A stretch of DNA of 64,000 nucleotides from Ilyonectria destructans. Its lineage: Eukaryota > Ascomycota > Sordariomycetes > Hypocreales > Nectriaceae. Below the pieces are notes generated by a model that made no database searches, was not told the origin of the DNA, and saw only the letters and a list, made by a program, of their open reading frames with translations. Both the position numbers and the translations under genes were made by a program. Below, one piece after another: positions 21,357 to 31,585 of the stretch. The stretch lies in contig JAHEWK010000013.1 in assembly GCA_020740775.1 (NCBI GenBank), positions 1,364,001 through 1,428,000 on the forward strand, read 5' to 3'. The stretch's first letter is position 1; every line of letters starts with the position of its first letter.

Positions 21357-23249
21357 TTACAGCGTTCCGCTTGTCTTCCAGTACACATTGTAGTTGATGT
21401 CATGCGCGTCGTAAAATGGAACCAAGCTCACTGTCTCTCCACCAGCTGTTCCTTCAAACTCAAGACCATCTACCTGCTTCACTGTACCCAGGTCCAGCGT
21501 AGGTGTTGCATCCAGCGTCTTGTCTCCGTAGTCTCCTGACAGGATCACAGGACCATACGCGAGTGCCGCAACGCCGGCATCATCATTTGCTATGACAGTG
21601 TGCAGCTTCATTGGCAGCGTCACCGTCACAGTGTCCTTCGATCGCCACGACCGGGTTACCGAGGCATAGGTTCCCGGGGTGACATCAACGTTCGTCACCG
21701 CTTTGCCGTTGACCTTGATCGTCGCGCCTGACGTCCAACCGGGAATTCTCACCCGCAGCGTCCACCTGCCTCCGTTTCCGCCGGCGATTGTAAGCGTTGT
21801 GGTGTTCCCGACGGGAAATTCAGTGCTCTGGGTGACGGTGATTCCGCGCTTTGTCCACTTCAAAACCGAGGGCGTGAACAAGTTGACATAGAGCGACGAG
21901 GTATCGTAAAAGTAGATTGAATCCGCCAGCTTAGTGTTTGTCTCCAATGCGGTTCCTTGGCAGCACCAGAACGAATCGTAATCAGTGCTCCAGGTACCGC
22001 CTCCCCAAGCTGGGCCAACACCCCTTCGGCCACCAGGGTTAAGAGGAGTGAAGTAGGTGATGTGGCCGTGATCACTGGTTGGGTGCTGCTGTCCAAGGAG
22101 ATGGTTGAGCAGCGCTCTCTCATAAAAGTCAAAGTAGCTCGTCTCCGTCGGGTTGGTAAGCCACAGTTCTCGTGTCAACTTGAGCATGTTGTAGGTGTTG
22201 CAAGCTTCACATGTGTCCTCCTTGAGGAATGACGCGATAGCGTTGGGAGCGCGGAAGTGTTCGGACTGGCTGTTGCCACCAATGGCGTACGAGTGCGCGT
22301 TGACGGTGAGGTTCCACGCGTTGCTGGCGATGGCCTTGTATCGGCTGGTCCCGGTGGCCTTGAACTCTCGTGCAGCACCGATCCACTTGGGTACTTGAGT
22401 GTTGGCGTGGAGTCCATTGAGGCTGTCGATGTTGGATGCAAGGGGGTCGAACACGCTTGCATGGTCGAACCGCTGGGCCACCGTCAACCAGCGCTCGTCG
22501 CCCGTCTGGTGGAAGACGTCGGCCAGAACTTCGTTCATACCACCAAACTCAGTGCTCATCATGTTCTGCATTTGGGCATAGGTCAGCTTGCTAGTGCGTC
22601 CGTCGACCCAAGCAGCCATGTCCAAGAGCACGTCTCGAGCGGTCGTGTCGCCGATGTGGCGCCATACATCGAGAAGCCCAGCCATGGTCTTGTGGATGGC
22701 GTAGTATGGAACGTTGCCGTTGCTCAGGGTACGATTCTCGAGACGAGCAATCTCAGATTCCGGGAACCCGGAAAGGTATCCGGTGTTGAAACCAACGGCT
22801 TCATTGTTGGCTTGGCACTTGGCGAGTTCCTCGACAAAGTAGATGGCCCTGTCTCGGCAATCTGTGTCTTTAAGCGCGGCATAGCAGTATGCCCAGGCAT
22901 TAAGAAAATGACCTTGGAAATGGGTTCGGAATGGAAAATCCGGTGCGTCCCATCCGCCGTTTGGTTCCGCATCGCCGGTTGACAGGCCGTGGGTAATCCT
23001 GAAGTTGTAGAGCAGGCGGTCCACATCAACCCACTTGATATAAGTCAAGGTCCTGTCTTGGTTGTCATGCCAGCGGCTGGTGCTGAGAGAGACTTGGCTC
23101 ATGTCAAAGGCATAGGCGGATACTCCGGTTTCCTCGTTGACAGGCGGAACTGCCTGTGCGACGGCAGACAGAGGCATAACGGCAGCGACGAGAGCTAGCA
23201 AGGAGGCCAAGTCCTGCAAGCCCCCACTGTAGCCAAGTTTGAGAAGCAT
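21357..23249 (-). CDS. secreted GH127-family beta-L-arabinofuranosidase (DUF1680)
   Basis: Intronless, 630 aa. A signal peptide precedes A-Q-A near residue 33. The body is an (alpha/alpha)6 barrel of the GH127/DUF1680 type, with G-G-W-D-A-P-D-F-P-F-R-T-H-F-Q-G-H and E-F-G-G-M-N-E. The metal/catalytic set is present: E348 and C350 in E-A-C-N-T-Y-N-M-L-K-L, and the adjacent pair C429-C430 in S-F-W-C-C-Q-G-T-A-L-E. These match the Zn-binding Glu and Cys residues, including the nucleophilic Cys, known for bacterial HypBA1. C-terminal beta-sandwich domains follow. The enzyme should release L-arabinose from arabinan or hydroxyproline-linked arabino-oligosaccharides of plant walls; the exact linkage is inferred. 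Several N-x-S/T sites fit secretion. The related GH146 family cannot be excluded. Confidence 0.85.
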   Translation of the reverse strand: MLLKLGYSGGLQDLASLLALVAAVMPLSAVAQAVPPVNEETGVSAYAFDMSQVSLSTSRWHDNQDRTLTYIKWVDVDRLLYNFRITHGLSTGDAEPNGGWDAPDFPFRTHFQGHFLNAWAYCYAALKDTDCRDRAIYFVEELAKCQANNEAVGFNTGYLSGFPESEIARLENRTLSNGNVPYYAIHKTMAGLLDVWRHIGDTTARDVLLDMAAWVDGRTSKLTYAQMQNMMSTEFGGMNEVLADVFHQTGDERWLTVAQRFDHASVFDPLASNIDSLNGLHANTQVPKWIGAAREFKATGTSRYKAIASNAWNLTVNAHSYAIGGNSQSEHFRAPNAIASFLKEDTCEACNTYNMLKLTRELWLTNPTETSYFDFYERALLNHLLGQQHPTSDHGHITYFTPLNPGGRRGVGPAWGGGTWSTDYDSFWCCQGTALETNTKLADSIYFYDTSSLYVNLFTPSVLKWTKRGITVTQSTEFPVGNTTTLTIAGGNGGRWTLRVRIPGWTSGATIKVNGKAVTNVDVTPGTYASVTRSWRSKDTVTVTLPMKLHTVIANDDAGVAALAYGPVILSGDYGDKTLDATPTLDLGTVKQVDGLEFEGTAGGETVSLVPFYDAHDINYNVYWKTSGTL

Positions 23250-23361
23250 CGCGACTCCTTGGGGGGTTGTGTCAAGAGAAGGGAGTTTGCAGCTTCGAAG
23301 CCAAATGTCTGCACAGAACTAACAAGCCACCATCTCGAACAATCTGGACAATTGTAGTCTA

Positions 23362-23367
23362 CTTATA
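23362..23367 (-). promoter_or_regulatory. TATA-like element of the GH127 gene
   Basis: TATAAG on the minus strand, about 113 bp before the ATG at 23249. Confidence 0.35.
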
Positions 23368-25373
23368 GTTAACGGTACGCTGTCATTTTTCCTTTCCCAT
23401 GGGGTAATTTAACCTTCTCGGCTCTATCGACACAAAGCATCATAGCGTGAGCAGATCCACAGGCTTCTATGTAACTTACTGGTGCGCATGTCCGGGAGAG
23501 CGTCAAGGTCACATCCTCCGCTTTACGATCCGTGTGGGATCGCGTGAGGGGGGGACGGCCCCGCAAGATCGCGGACGAGGCGGGCGCCACCTCGATTGGT
23601 GCGCAACCGGGGATGTTACAATTCGGACCCTTGGCGACCGGGGAACCTTCGAAATAGTCAAGAGGGTTCCATTGGCGTTGGACGGAACTAGTTTTTCCTG
23701 AACTGGGAATACACTCAAAGTGATCGTCAACCCCAACTCTACTCTGGTAAGTTAGGTGATCACTACGGGGCATGAAGCTTAGATGGCGTGTTGAGTGAAT
23801 TTCCCCAAGTAGGGTCGTATTGCAACTACCGCACCAATATGAAGATGCCGCTCTTCAAAACTGCTTACAGGCGCCAGATATTACCTATTTTGACTATCCT
23901 CGCCTTGGCCAGACGCATGTAGCCTGTTCCCGGTTGATTCGGCCCCAGTTTATTCTGCCTATGTTCCTCAATGACAGCCGAGGTTCGTATTTTCGCATGA
24001 AGGAGCTATATAGGAACAAGATCAATATCCTAGTCCGGAAGAATCATCCCTTGCCGCACTTTATTCTGAACAGAAGATCTTTCTTGATAGAGACGATGGG
24101 TTGTCTGGATCAAACGCCGTTTACGCAGCCATTTCAATATTCCGTGTTTCTGGTACAAGGTTTCTTCTACACATGCACGTAGAAACGTGGCAGAGTAGCA
24201 GATTCCACACTGTCGGTATATGTACTGCAACACCGATGTGCTGTTGTAGGCGATAGAATCTCACTTTCCCCGTTCAAATCTGCAGATCCAAGTCAGATAG
24301 ACATGTAAAGGGCCATAATCGCGACAACCATGCAAGTTTGCCTCATCTACAACATCCGAGACACTTAACCATAAGTCTGAGGCTGTAATGCCTCTCTTAA
24401 GGGAATTACCAGTACCTACTTTCCGGTACGTTCGGATCAAGCCCGAGGGCATACAGCACTTTATATAATATTTACAGGGTGCACAGTTTATTGCATGGAG
24501 GGGGATAAAGACTGCAGGTGGTCCCTTTGCAGTCTTGCCGGGGTCCCCGGCACCATCAGTGGACAACCGAAGAAGATCAGCAGAATGGAAAAGAGGGGAG
24601 CCTACCACTCCGGTGGGCGTGTCCGGTGGGCTTCTCCGGTGGGATGGATATACGAAGGAAGCATCAGTCGGTTCCTCTTGTAAGTTATCGGTCATGTTCG
24701 AAATGCGGGGGCAGAAGATGAGCGTCCAGCATTGCGAGCAGAAATGTTATCTTCGTTATGCCACGGGCCGCAACGCCGTTAGCACATCCACTCATCCCCA
24801 TGCCGTTGCAGGCACGCCATTTAGCACCCAATCAATAGCCCACACCCCGGAATTTAGGGCTTGTATATCCGCTGAGATTGAACTCTCGCCTCGTTATTAC
24901 TGGGCAATCCCTGCCCTGTATCCTTAGCTACGCCGAGTACTGTCAATTCCACCCATTAATTTCTACTGCTGAACACCCAGACGGGGTCAAGCTGCATGTT
25001 TCTATGAATACTAGAGGAAGTTTGCATTTAGCCTCCATGTTGAACACGAGACTGAACGGTGAGGTCGGCTCTTAATTCCCGGGCCAGAGATTAAAAGTGA
25101 CGGGTCTTGTCCTTCGCATGCGTCCTCCCTCCAAGCTCAATTATTTACACACCTTCATCTCGACGGCCTTCAATCATCGCCTCGCGGCTTCGCGCTTCCT
25201 CGCGCTTCCGAGGAAACCAGTATCCATCGGGGTGGTGGTTAAATGACCAAGCATTGTCCCGTTGGATCCGCTTTCATCAGCAAACCGGTTTTCGGCAAAC
25301 CATCATTGTCCGAGTAGGCTAGTGATTATGAATCGCGATTCCTCACACGACTTACATAGAAGGTAGAGAAACG

Positions 25374-25379
25374 TATAAA
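25374..25379 (+). promoter_or_regulatory. TATA box of the esterase gene
   Basis: TATAAA about 100 bp before the ATG at 25478. Confidence 0.5.
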
Positions 25380-25477
25380 TCGACATTTTAGCAGATTGCA
25401 TCTCAATCATCTTATTCCAGCTCATCGAACCATCTCTTCTCTCAATCACTTGGAGTCTCAGCATCACCACACTCAAG

Positions 25478-26452
25478 ATGACCGGACTCAGATTTGACCC
25501 TGAGTACTTCGAGGCCATTGCGTCAAGCCATACAGGCGACAAGCCGCCTCTTTTCAAAACTGCCTTTGAAATCCGCGAGTTTACGAACCCAATCTTGACT
25601 CAAGTCTTGGCCGCGTCTCCCTACCCATCAAATGTCACAGAAACCGTCTTCACCATCACAAGCTACGACGGTGCTGAGATCCAAGTCACGCGCTTCGCCT
25701 CCGACAAGGCCCTCGCCTCAGTTGTTCCAACTCCGGCCGTCGTCTATACACATGGCGGTGGACTCGTCGCATGCAGCGTCAAGATCTTTGCTCCTCAGAT
25801 TGCCCGACAAGCTCATGATAGCGATCTTCCCTACTTCGCGGTGGGCTACCGCTTAGCTCCAGAGAACCCTGCCCCCTGCGCCGCGGAAGACTGCTTCGCC
25901 GCACTCAAGTATGTCTCGGAGCATGCCGATGAATTCAACATCGACCCTACCAAGATAGCCCTCCAGGGTGATAGCGCAGGTGGTGGTGTTGCTGCTGGCG
26001 CTGCTCTCATTGCTCGAGACCGCCAGTTGAGTCCGCCCGTGGCTAAGCAGATCCTAATCTATCCCATGATTGATGATCGCACTGAGCTTCCTCCGGATGA
26101 CCCTATCCTTGAGCTTTTATCCTGGCAGTCGAACGATAACGTCGTCGCGTGGAACGCGTACGTCGGTGAGGACAAGCGTGGGAAGCACGACGCCGATATC
26201 TCGCCATATGCCGCACCCGCGCGAGCCACCAGCTTACGTGGTCTGCCAGCAACATACATTGATGTCGGGACCCTGGATCTGTTCAGAGATGAGAACATTG
26301 CATACGCAGCCCGCTTGGCCAAGGATGATGTAGAGGTCGAGTTCCACCTGTGGCCAGGTCTCCCTCACGGATTTGAGGGTGTTCCCACCACAAGTTGGTA
26401 CAAGAGAGCGCACGAGAGTCGTCTCAGCGCACTCCGGAGAATTGGGGTATAA
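25478..26452 (+). CDS. alpha/beta-hydrolase, HSL family esterase/lipase
   Basis: Intronless, 324 aa, no signal peptide, so probably cytosolic. The hormone-sensitive-lipase group is identified by the oxyanion motif H92-G-G-G95 (T-H-G-G-G-L-V), the nucleophile S166 in G-D-S-A-G-G-G, the acid D267 in V-G-T-L-D-L-F-R-D-E and the base H297 in G-L-P-H-G-F-E. The Y-R-L-A-P-E-N-P segment is also typical. All catalytic residues are intact and the length is normal (300-330 aa). Such enzymes hydrolyse short-chain esters, and fungal ones often act on xenobiotics, lactones or secondary metabolites. The natural substrate cannot be inferred. It stands alone; its neighbours are the GH127 gene upstream and a doubtful small gene downstream. 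Confidence 0.88.
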   Translation: MTGLRFDPEYFEAIASSHTGDKPPLFKTAFEIREFTNPILTQVLAASPYPSNVTETVFTITSYDGAEIQVTRFASDKALASVVPTPAVVYTHGGGLVACSVKIFAPQIARQAHDSDLPYFAVGYRLAPENPAPCAAEDCFAALKYVSEHADEFNIDPTKIALQGDSAGGGVAAGAALIARDRQLSPPVAKQILIYPMIDDRTELPPDDPILELLSWQSNDNVVAWNAYVGEDKRGKHDADISPYAAPARATSLRGLPATYIDVGTLDLFRDENIAYAARLAKDDVEVEFHLWPGLPHGFEGVPTTSWYKRAHESRLSALRRIGV

Positions 26453-26760
26453 TTTTAGCGAAATGTCTTTCATAATTCTTATCATTGAAGCCGGTGGTTT
26501 ATCTTCGAGACGTCTTGTGTACTCGGGCTATAGTATTAGTACTCACTTAATGACAGTATTAAGACACCCTCACTGCCATTAAAGCCCGGATATGTGGTCA
26601 GTAATTGATAGAGGTCTCACAATTCAAGTACAAGTTCAGCAATAGCCCATTGTACATAGACAGAAGAATTCCTACTACGTAAGCACCTCTCAATGATATT
26701 ATCATAAGCTAACCATCCACTCCCCTTCTTTTTATCTTGGTTATCCATATTCTCGCTAGG
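26453..26760. other. short convergent spacer
   Basis: About 310 bp between the esterase stop and the doubtful minus-strand gene; nothing recognised. Confidence 0.35.
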
Positions 26761-27279
26761 TCAAAGCTGGTATTTCATGAACAATAAAGCAAGACTCAGT
26801 AGAACGGCCAGGACATCTATCAGTGTCTGCATAGTATCCAATCCCTTGCTATAGTCACTAGACAAGACACCAGACACACAACCCACAAGTGAAAAGAAAA
26901 GTCCGAGACCGATTCCTCTAGAAATTTTGTTTTTGAAAGGCGCCACGATATGACACACACGCGTACGGGGTCATGCTTAGTCCATGAGACATCTTGAGCG
27001 ACGTGGAACCTTTTGTACGTGCTTGAGAGATTAGACAACTCAGAAACACGATGGGGTTCTCTCCAAACTGCTGTGAGAGTGGAATCCACCGTCTGGGATC
27101 TCAATAGAATCTTTGCCATTTCTTGCTTGCCTTCGAGGTCAGGATAAGAGAGCTTGTGAGCGAGGTCAGTCAATTAAGCTACTGAGCAAGGCCAACGTTC
27201 ACCAATTACTTACCTCAGAAACCACACCATCCAGCACGACCAAGTCGTGGAAAAAAGAGCGCAGACCAGTTTTCCATGG
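26761..27279 (-). pseudogene. unrecognised small membrane-protein gene, possibly frameshifted or 5' incomplete
   Basis: On the minus strand, 27279-27214 (22 codons, G-L-R-S-F-F-H-D-L-V-V-L-D-G) joins across a good 61-bp intron (27153-27213, GTAAGT...CTGAC...CACAAG) to a frame from 27152 reading L-S-Y-P-D-L-E-G-K-Q-E-M. The C-terminal part in another frame (about 26955-26761) has two hydrophobic helices (G-I-G-L-G-L-F-F-S-L-V-G and L-I-D-V-L-A-V-L-L-S-L-A-L-L-F) and a natural stop. The frames change within a GTGTGTGT run near 26960. Either a frameshift broke the gene, or a very short intron (about 41 bp, ending CTAG at the R-G-I-G codons) is removed. The first exon was not found. I do not recognise the family. 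Confidence 0.4.
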
Positions 27280-28660
27280 CTAAGTGTTACAGTAGTGAGT
27301 TGATTTGAGAACCTCGATTATCTGCTGGCTACCTTTTGACGTATCGACTAGGACAAAATGGAGCACGCCACAGCCATGTCTTGAGCTGAAGGTGAGTCTC
27401 CACTTGACCACACCTTGTGTAAGTTGGTTCCCCGACATTGCAGGCTGTTACTGTTAGCATACATGTGCAGGTGCTGAACGAGATACGGCGTAACCCTTTG
27501 CCCTTGGAACGAATATAGGTCTCTCTTTTTGTGCCGTACTTTCTATAATCTTGCGTCACTTACTTAATTACAAGTATAAGTGTGCTTTTATCTACCTTGA
27601 AGACAGAAGAGAGAAGATTTGTGTGGGCAAAAAAGAAAATCTCCCGAATAGTCTCACTATCAACTCGGTCATATTTGTACGCCACTGTACCAGGCACGTA
27701 AGTATGCTAGCTGATCCCCGACGTGTGTCATCTTTCTCCGGTCCAGCTCGCAATTAATCATGAAGCTGGGGATATTTTCCCTGTTGAGTGCAGCTAAGGA
27801 ATGACGCCGCTGGAACGGCCGATTCTTCTCGCTATCGGTAAACATCAGCACCTCCCACTAATAAAGTATACTAACAGTATTTTGCGGACAACAGAGAACT
27901 CCTGCACCGAATTAAATTTCCTTGGATTATCCGCGTGTATCAAGTTCAGAACGACTATTGGTGAATCGAAGGGTGCCAAATAGCAAGCGGCTTCAACTAC
28001 TTTGATAGATCTAATATGCGTTCGGATAGTTTGAATTGCTTGCAACTAGTTTCAGAAGCCTTCGATTGTATGGGTGCAACCCCAGTCTCTCTCTCCCCAT
28101 CCCCAACTCCTATGGCCAAATTATGATAGCGTGGCAACGAGACTCATTCACAGTTGCAAGATGCCTTGGCCTTGGACACGTTTGGATAGAGCTTTGGTAA
28201 AGTTCCCACCCTGCCAGATTAAGAGCTGCGCGACGATGGGCGAACCTCCTACTGATAAACCCCGCTGCGTGCCATGCAAGGACGAGGGTATTAGCAGATA
28301 GAAGTACCCAAAATAGCTTCGACAATTATACCAATACCAAAACCCGGTATTCGCCGTCGCATTGTGGATAGCACGCACTTGATACCCGAGCATGGAACCA
28401 ATAAGCTATGCCATAAACCTGTCAAAAAATCGGTTGGCCAAGTTGTTTGACGAATATTCCGGAATGACGGCTCTGTTGTGGTCTTGGGCGAGTGTGAGCC
28501 TGTCCATCCAGTACGGCTTTGGCGCCCATTCCAACAATCCCGCGAGCGTAACCTCGACGTTTATACCCCAAGCTTCAAATCAAATCACCTGCATGCGAAT
28601 AGAACTACTGAGGCTTCGTTTGACTGTTGTGAGGGCCAGATTCGTATTTCTGGAACTTGG

Positions 28661-28696
28661 GCTTCCATCACAAGAGCAGCTTCCATCACAAGAGCA
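28661..28696 (+). repeat. exact 18-bp tandem duplication
   Basis: Two perfect adjacent copies of GCTTCCATCACAAGAGCA. No coding context was recognised. Confidence 0.7.
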
Positions 28697-28915
28697 GAAG
28701 CTGGATATCCCAAGCTGCTAGGTGATTTTCGATCTAAGACCACTCTTTTAGTTTCCCCGATTTCGAGATAAACTGTCAAAAATACCAATTTGTCACTCCT
28801 TCGGTCCCGTATTACCCGGTTATAGCCCGAATTCCGTGACAGCCAACTCTGTGCAGCACAACATCGCAGGCTTATATACCTCTTCTGGAACGAACTGACC
28901 AATGAACTCGCTACA

Positions 28916-28933
28916 ATGGTTGTCCACAACCAT
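28916..28933 (+). other. 5' hairpin before tRNA-Asp copy 1
   Basis: Perfect 8-bp inverted repeat with a 2-nt loop (ATGGTTGT-CC-ACAACCAT), ending three bases before the mature tRNA 5' end. A related hairpin precedes copy 2. Confidence 0.55.
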
Positions 28934-28936
28934 CCA

Positions 28937-29007
28937 TCTTCCGTAGTATAGTGGTCAGTATGCAAGCTTGTCACGCTTGAGACCCGGGTTCAATTCCCGG
29001 CGGGAGA
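28937..29007 (+). tRNA. tRNA-Asp (anticodon GTC), copy 1
   Basis: A 71-nt cloverleaf without intron. The acceptor stem TCTTCCG pairs with CGGGAGA (one T-G wobble), the anticodon stem CAAGC/GCTTG is perfect, and the loop TTGTCAC gives anticodon GTC. The T arm carries the B box (GGTTCAATTCC) and the A box region is TAGTATAGTGGTCAGTA. A T6 run at 29040-29045 is a fitting Pol III terminator. Confidence 0.95.
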
Positions 29008-29015
29008 GTTCGCCA

Positions 29016-29031
29016 CATGTGAAGACACATG
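29016..29031 (+). other. 3' trailer hairpin, tRNA-Asp copy 1
   Basis: CATGTG-AAGA-CACATG, 6-bp arms, between the tRNA end and the T6 terminator. The same arms occur in the trailer of copy 2. Confidence 0.5.
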
Positions 29032-29145
29032 AAATTGAATTTTTTGGTCCTTTTTGCGCTAAAACACCACCGATTTTTTCTGGCGTTGGGGCAAGCGGGG
29101 CTTATATGCATCATTTTCTGGACCCCTGACATCGAACTCGCTACA

Positions 29146-29163
29146 ATGATTGCTCACAATCAT
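29146..29163 (+). other. 5' hairpin before tRNA-Asp copy 2
   Basis: ATGATTG-CTCA-CAATCAT, 7-bp arms, the same total length as in copy 1. Relative to copy 1, a G-C pair is replaced by A-T on both arms. Confidence 0.55.
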
Positions 29164-29165
29164 CA

Positions 29166-29236
29166 TCTTCCGTAGTATAGTGGTCAGTATGCAAGCTTGT
29201 CACGCTTGAGACCCGGGTTCAATTCCCGGCGGGAGA
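29166..29236 (+). tRNA. tRNA-Asp (anticodon GTC), copy 2
   Basis: Identical to copy 1 over all 71 nt and 229 bp downstream of it on the same strand. The terminator is T6 at 29279-29284. A trailer hairpin with CATGTG/CACATG arms lies at 29244-29261. The flanks of the two copies are related but diverged, so this is an old tandem duplication with the tRNA kept identical. Confidence 0.95.
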
Positions 29237-31585
29237 GTCGCCTCATGTGAAATAACACATGGTTTTCATTTTTTGGTGGTTTCCATCACCAGTGGTGTGG
29301 GGCGCCGGTTGAGGGGCCTAATCAATCAGGGCCCTGACCAGCGCCAATAGGCAAAAACCGAAAGACATACATCTTGGTTCCAATGAATCATTGGCTCACG
29401 GTTCTATGTTCCAAATTGGACGGCTAGGCGGAGGTCATCCATGAGTTGGTTGGCTAGGTTGGTTGGCAGGGGAGGGCGTCTACGGAACTCGGCACCGTTA
29501 TACTGCCAGCGTCCGAGACTAGAGCGCCTAGAGAGTCCATTGCAGCATGCAGGGAGGGGCATCAGATATGCCACAGGCGACAGTTGCTACTTCAGTTGGG
29601 GATCCTCAAACTACTCGCAATGCAACATCATGCCTGGTAATGGTGGGACTGTGTCATCCCTCCAGGAGCATGGGTTTCATCTGAGTGTACTTCGTAGCAC
29701 TCGCTCACTACTAGCCATCCACTGAAAGCTTCCGATGGTGAACGATGCTACCGAGAGTGCATCTGTCCGAAAAGCCCTTACGGAAGATATAGTGAACTCT
29801 AAGAGCATGGTCTTCTCGGGGCTTTTACCCAGAGAGTTGGGTTGGCTACCTAAGGATAACGGCCGAAATGAAGTCAGTCAAGCAACGCTTGGAGGGGTAG
29901 CTCCGTGTCAGAACAGACCAGAATGCCTTTCCTTGTGGCACACACTATAATGACAGCCAGGCTTCAATCTGCAGAGCCACGAAGCGGGTTTTATATTGAT
30001 CGTGACTGGATGAGAACACTGTAGACTTGACCAATGTCAATCAAGGCTGCCCTCAATCCGATGTCATTGAATCATCGGCACAACTCATAACATGCCAAGA
30101 GTCCGAGGCTGACACTGGGTCAGGGTAAAGAGTTGTGGCTAAAACAGCGATTCAAAGCAGTGGTTTCTGGAAGCTCTTGAAGGTGGTACAATCATTCATG
30201 TGGCGCATGCGAAATTGTACACGTTGGATAGAGAGGCGAAGGTCGCTGCGCTTTGGAAGGTGGACAGATAGATCTCAACACAGGACATATTCAACAAAGG
30301 GGGAACTCTCTGTCTGGCAGATTCACAGAAGGGTACCAGGAGGCTAATTGGTCTTGTGGTGTCCTCAAAATTTGCTGGGAGGGGGGTACGTCACCCGAGG
30401 CTTGGCTCATTTCACCATGCAACGTCGCGTCCTGTAGAGGGCTTCAGTGCGAGACAGCACACGAGTCACTTCCACAATGGGGCGTAGCGCAGATGAAGGG
30501 GTCCGAGTGTGACGGACAAGATGGAAAATGCTGGGGGACTCCCCTTACTATTTAATTTAGGGCATGCGGGAGGATTAATTAGCATGATTGCGACAAGTTA
30601 AAACGGTCACACTCTGTCGAAGGGGGGTGAGCGGCTGTGGCGAAATCCGGTATGAGCTGAGAAAAGGGACATTAAATGTTGCTGGTTGGCATTAATGCGG
30701 GGCGGGATTACGTCGCCCTGACCCGAGGACTTGGGCAGTTTTGGGGGACGAAAAGGCGCGAGGCCGTGGGGGGGGGGAGCGCTGAAGCACAGTGGACTAG
30801 AATGAGGCAAGGCAGGACGTAAGATGAACGAGGCGAAGAGAGTTTAGTCCCAGTCAGTCCCAGTCAGTCCCAGTCAGTCCCAGTCAGTCCCAGTTCACTA
30901 CCACTCCAAATCGCACGGATCCGGCACACAAAGTTGGCCGTGGCTGAGGCTGTGTGCCGAGTTATGCGCGTATCGACTGCAGTCGCCCATGCCTCCCTGC
31001 AGATTACGTACCACCAGCGTACCCCCAGTACGTATTCACTCACCCCGTTCCAGCGGTCCAGCCTTGTGGCCAGTCGCCTAGACTATTTCGGGCAAAGAGG
31101 CGCGTGCCGGGTTCCCTTCCCGCTGGCTGCTTGGCCGCTTTCCGCGTTTTCCCCCAGGCTTTACCCACTAAGTAAACCTCCTTGGCTCCGGCGTCCACGC
31201 GGCGGCGATCCTCCCATCATCCATTATCCATCATCCATCATCCATTCCTCTCCCGATCGCCCACTTCTCACTTCTCACTTCTACCACATTTGTGACATCC
31301 TCCGCTCTCCTTTGCGCTACGGGTATCCACTACGTTAATTGTACTTTTATTGCTTGGTTGGCTATCTTACTCTGCCCTCTGCATCTTTCTGCACCCTTCC
31401 GCGTATCGCTTTTGCATCTGATTCACCCCTCGACGTCTCCATCTCGCCACCGAGCCCAACACATCACAGCGCCTTCACACCTGCTTCTACGACCCAGCTT
31501 CAACTCGGCCCATTCACCACTGCTTCAACTTATTCCTCGATTCCTCTCCTCTCCTCTCCGCCCTATCGCGGCACCCACACCCAAC
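29237..31585. other. gene-poor interval, about 2.3 kb
   Basis: From the second tRNA-Asp to the LicD gene. Short frames at 29441-29725 and 30253-30555 are not convincing. The right part (30600-31585) is the CT-rich promoter and leader of the LicD/Mnn4-like gene, with a 10-bp tandem repeat at 30846-30894 and an ATCC-rich microsatellite near 31211-31246. Confidence 0.4.
30846..30894 (+). repeat. 10-bp tandem repeat, four to five units
   Basis: The unit CAGTCAGTCC is repeated exactly four times (30851-30890) with partial units on both sides. About 690 bp upstream of the LicD-like start codon. Confidence 0.85.

Larger units (their letters stand above)
23250..25477. other. gene-free interval, about 2.2 kb
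   Basis: Divergent promoter region between the GH127 gene and the esterase. I checked open frames at 23369-23773, 23820-24182, 24261-24695 and 24535-24927; none shows a domain, signal peptide or plausible splicing. TATA-like elements lie near 23362 (minus) and 25374 (plus). Confidence 0.4.
27280..28936. other. gene-poor interval, about 1.65 kb
   Basis: No credible exons; frames at 27329-27559 and 28392-28721 show no family resemblance. An exact 18-bp tandem duplication lies at 28661-28696. The right end carries the 5' flank of the first tRNA-Asp, including a TATATA-like stretch near 28873 and a hairpin at 28916-28933. Confidence 0.4.

Noticed and set aside
22257..22982. 241-codon plus-strand frame over the GH127 gene
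   Set aside because: Shadow of the GH127 coding sequence, which retains all catalytic residues.
23369..24927. Several 100-145-codon frames between GH127 and the esterase
   Set aside because: Frames on both strands overlap each other, lack family features, and stop codons recur at the spacing expected by chance.
29441..30555. Small plus-strand frames after the tRNA pair as genes
   Set aside because: Short, no start context, no domain, no consistent splice sites.
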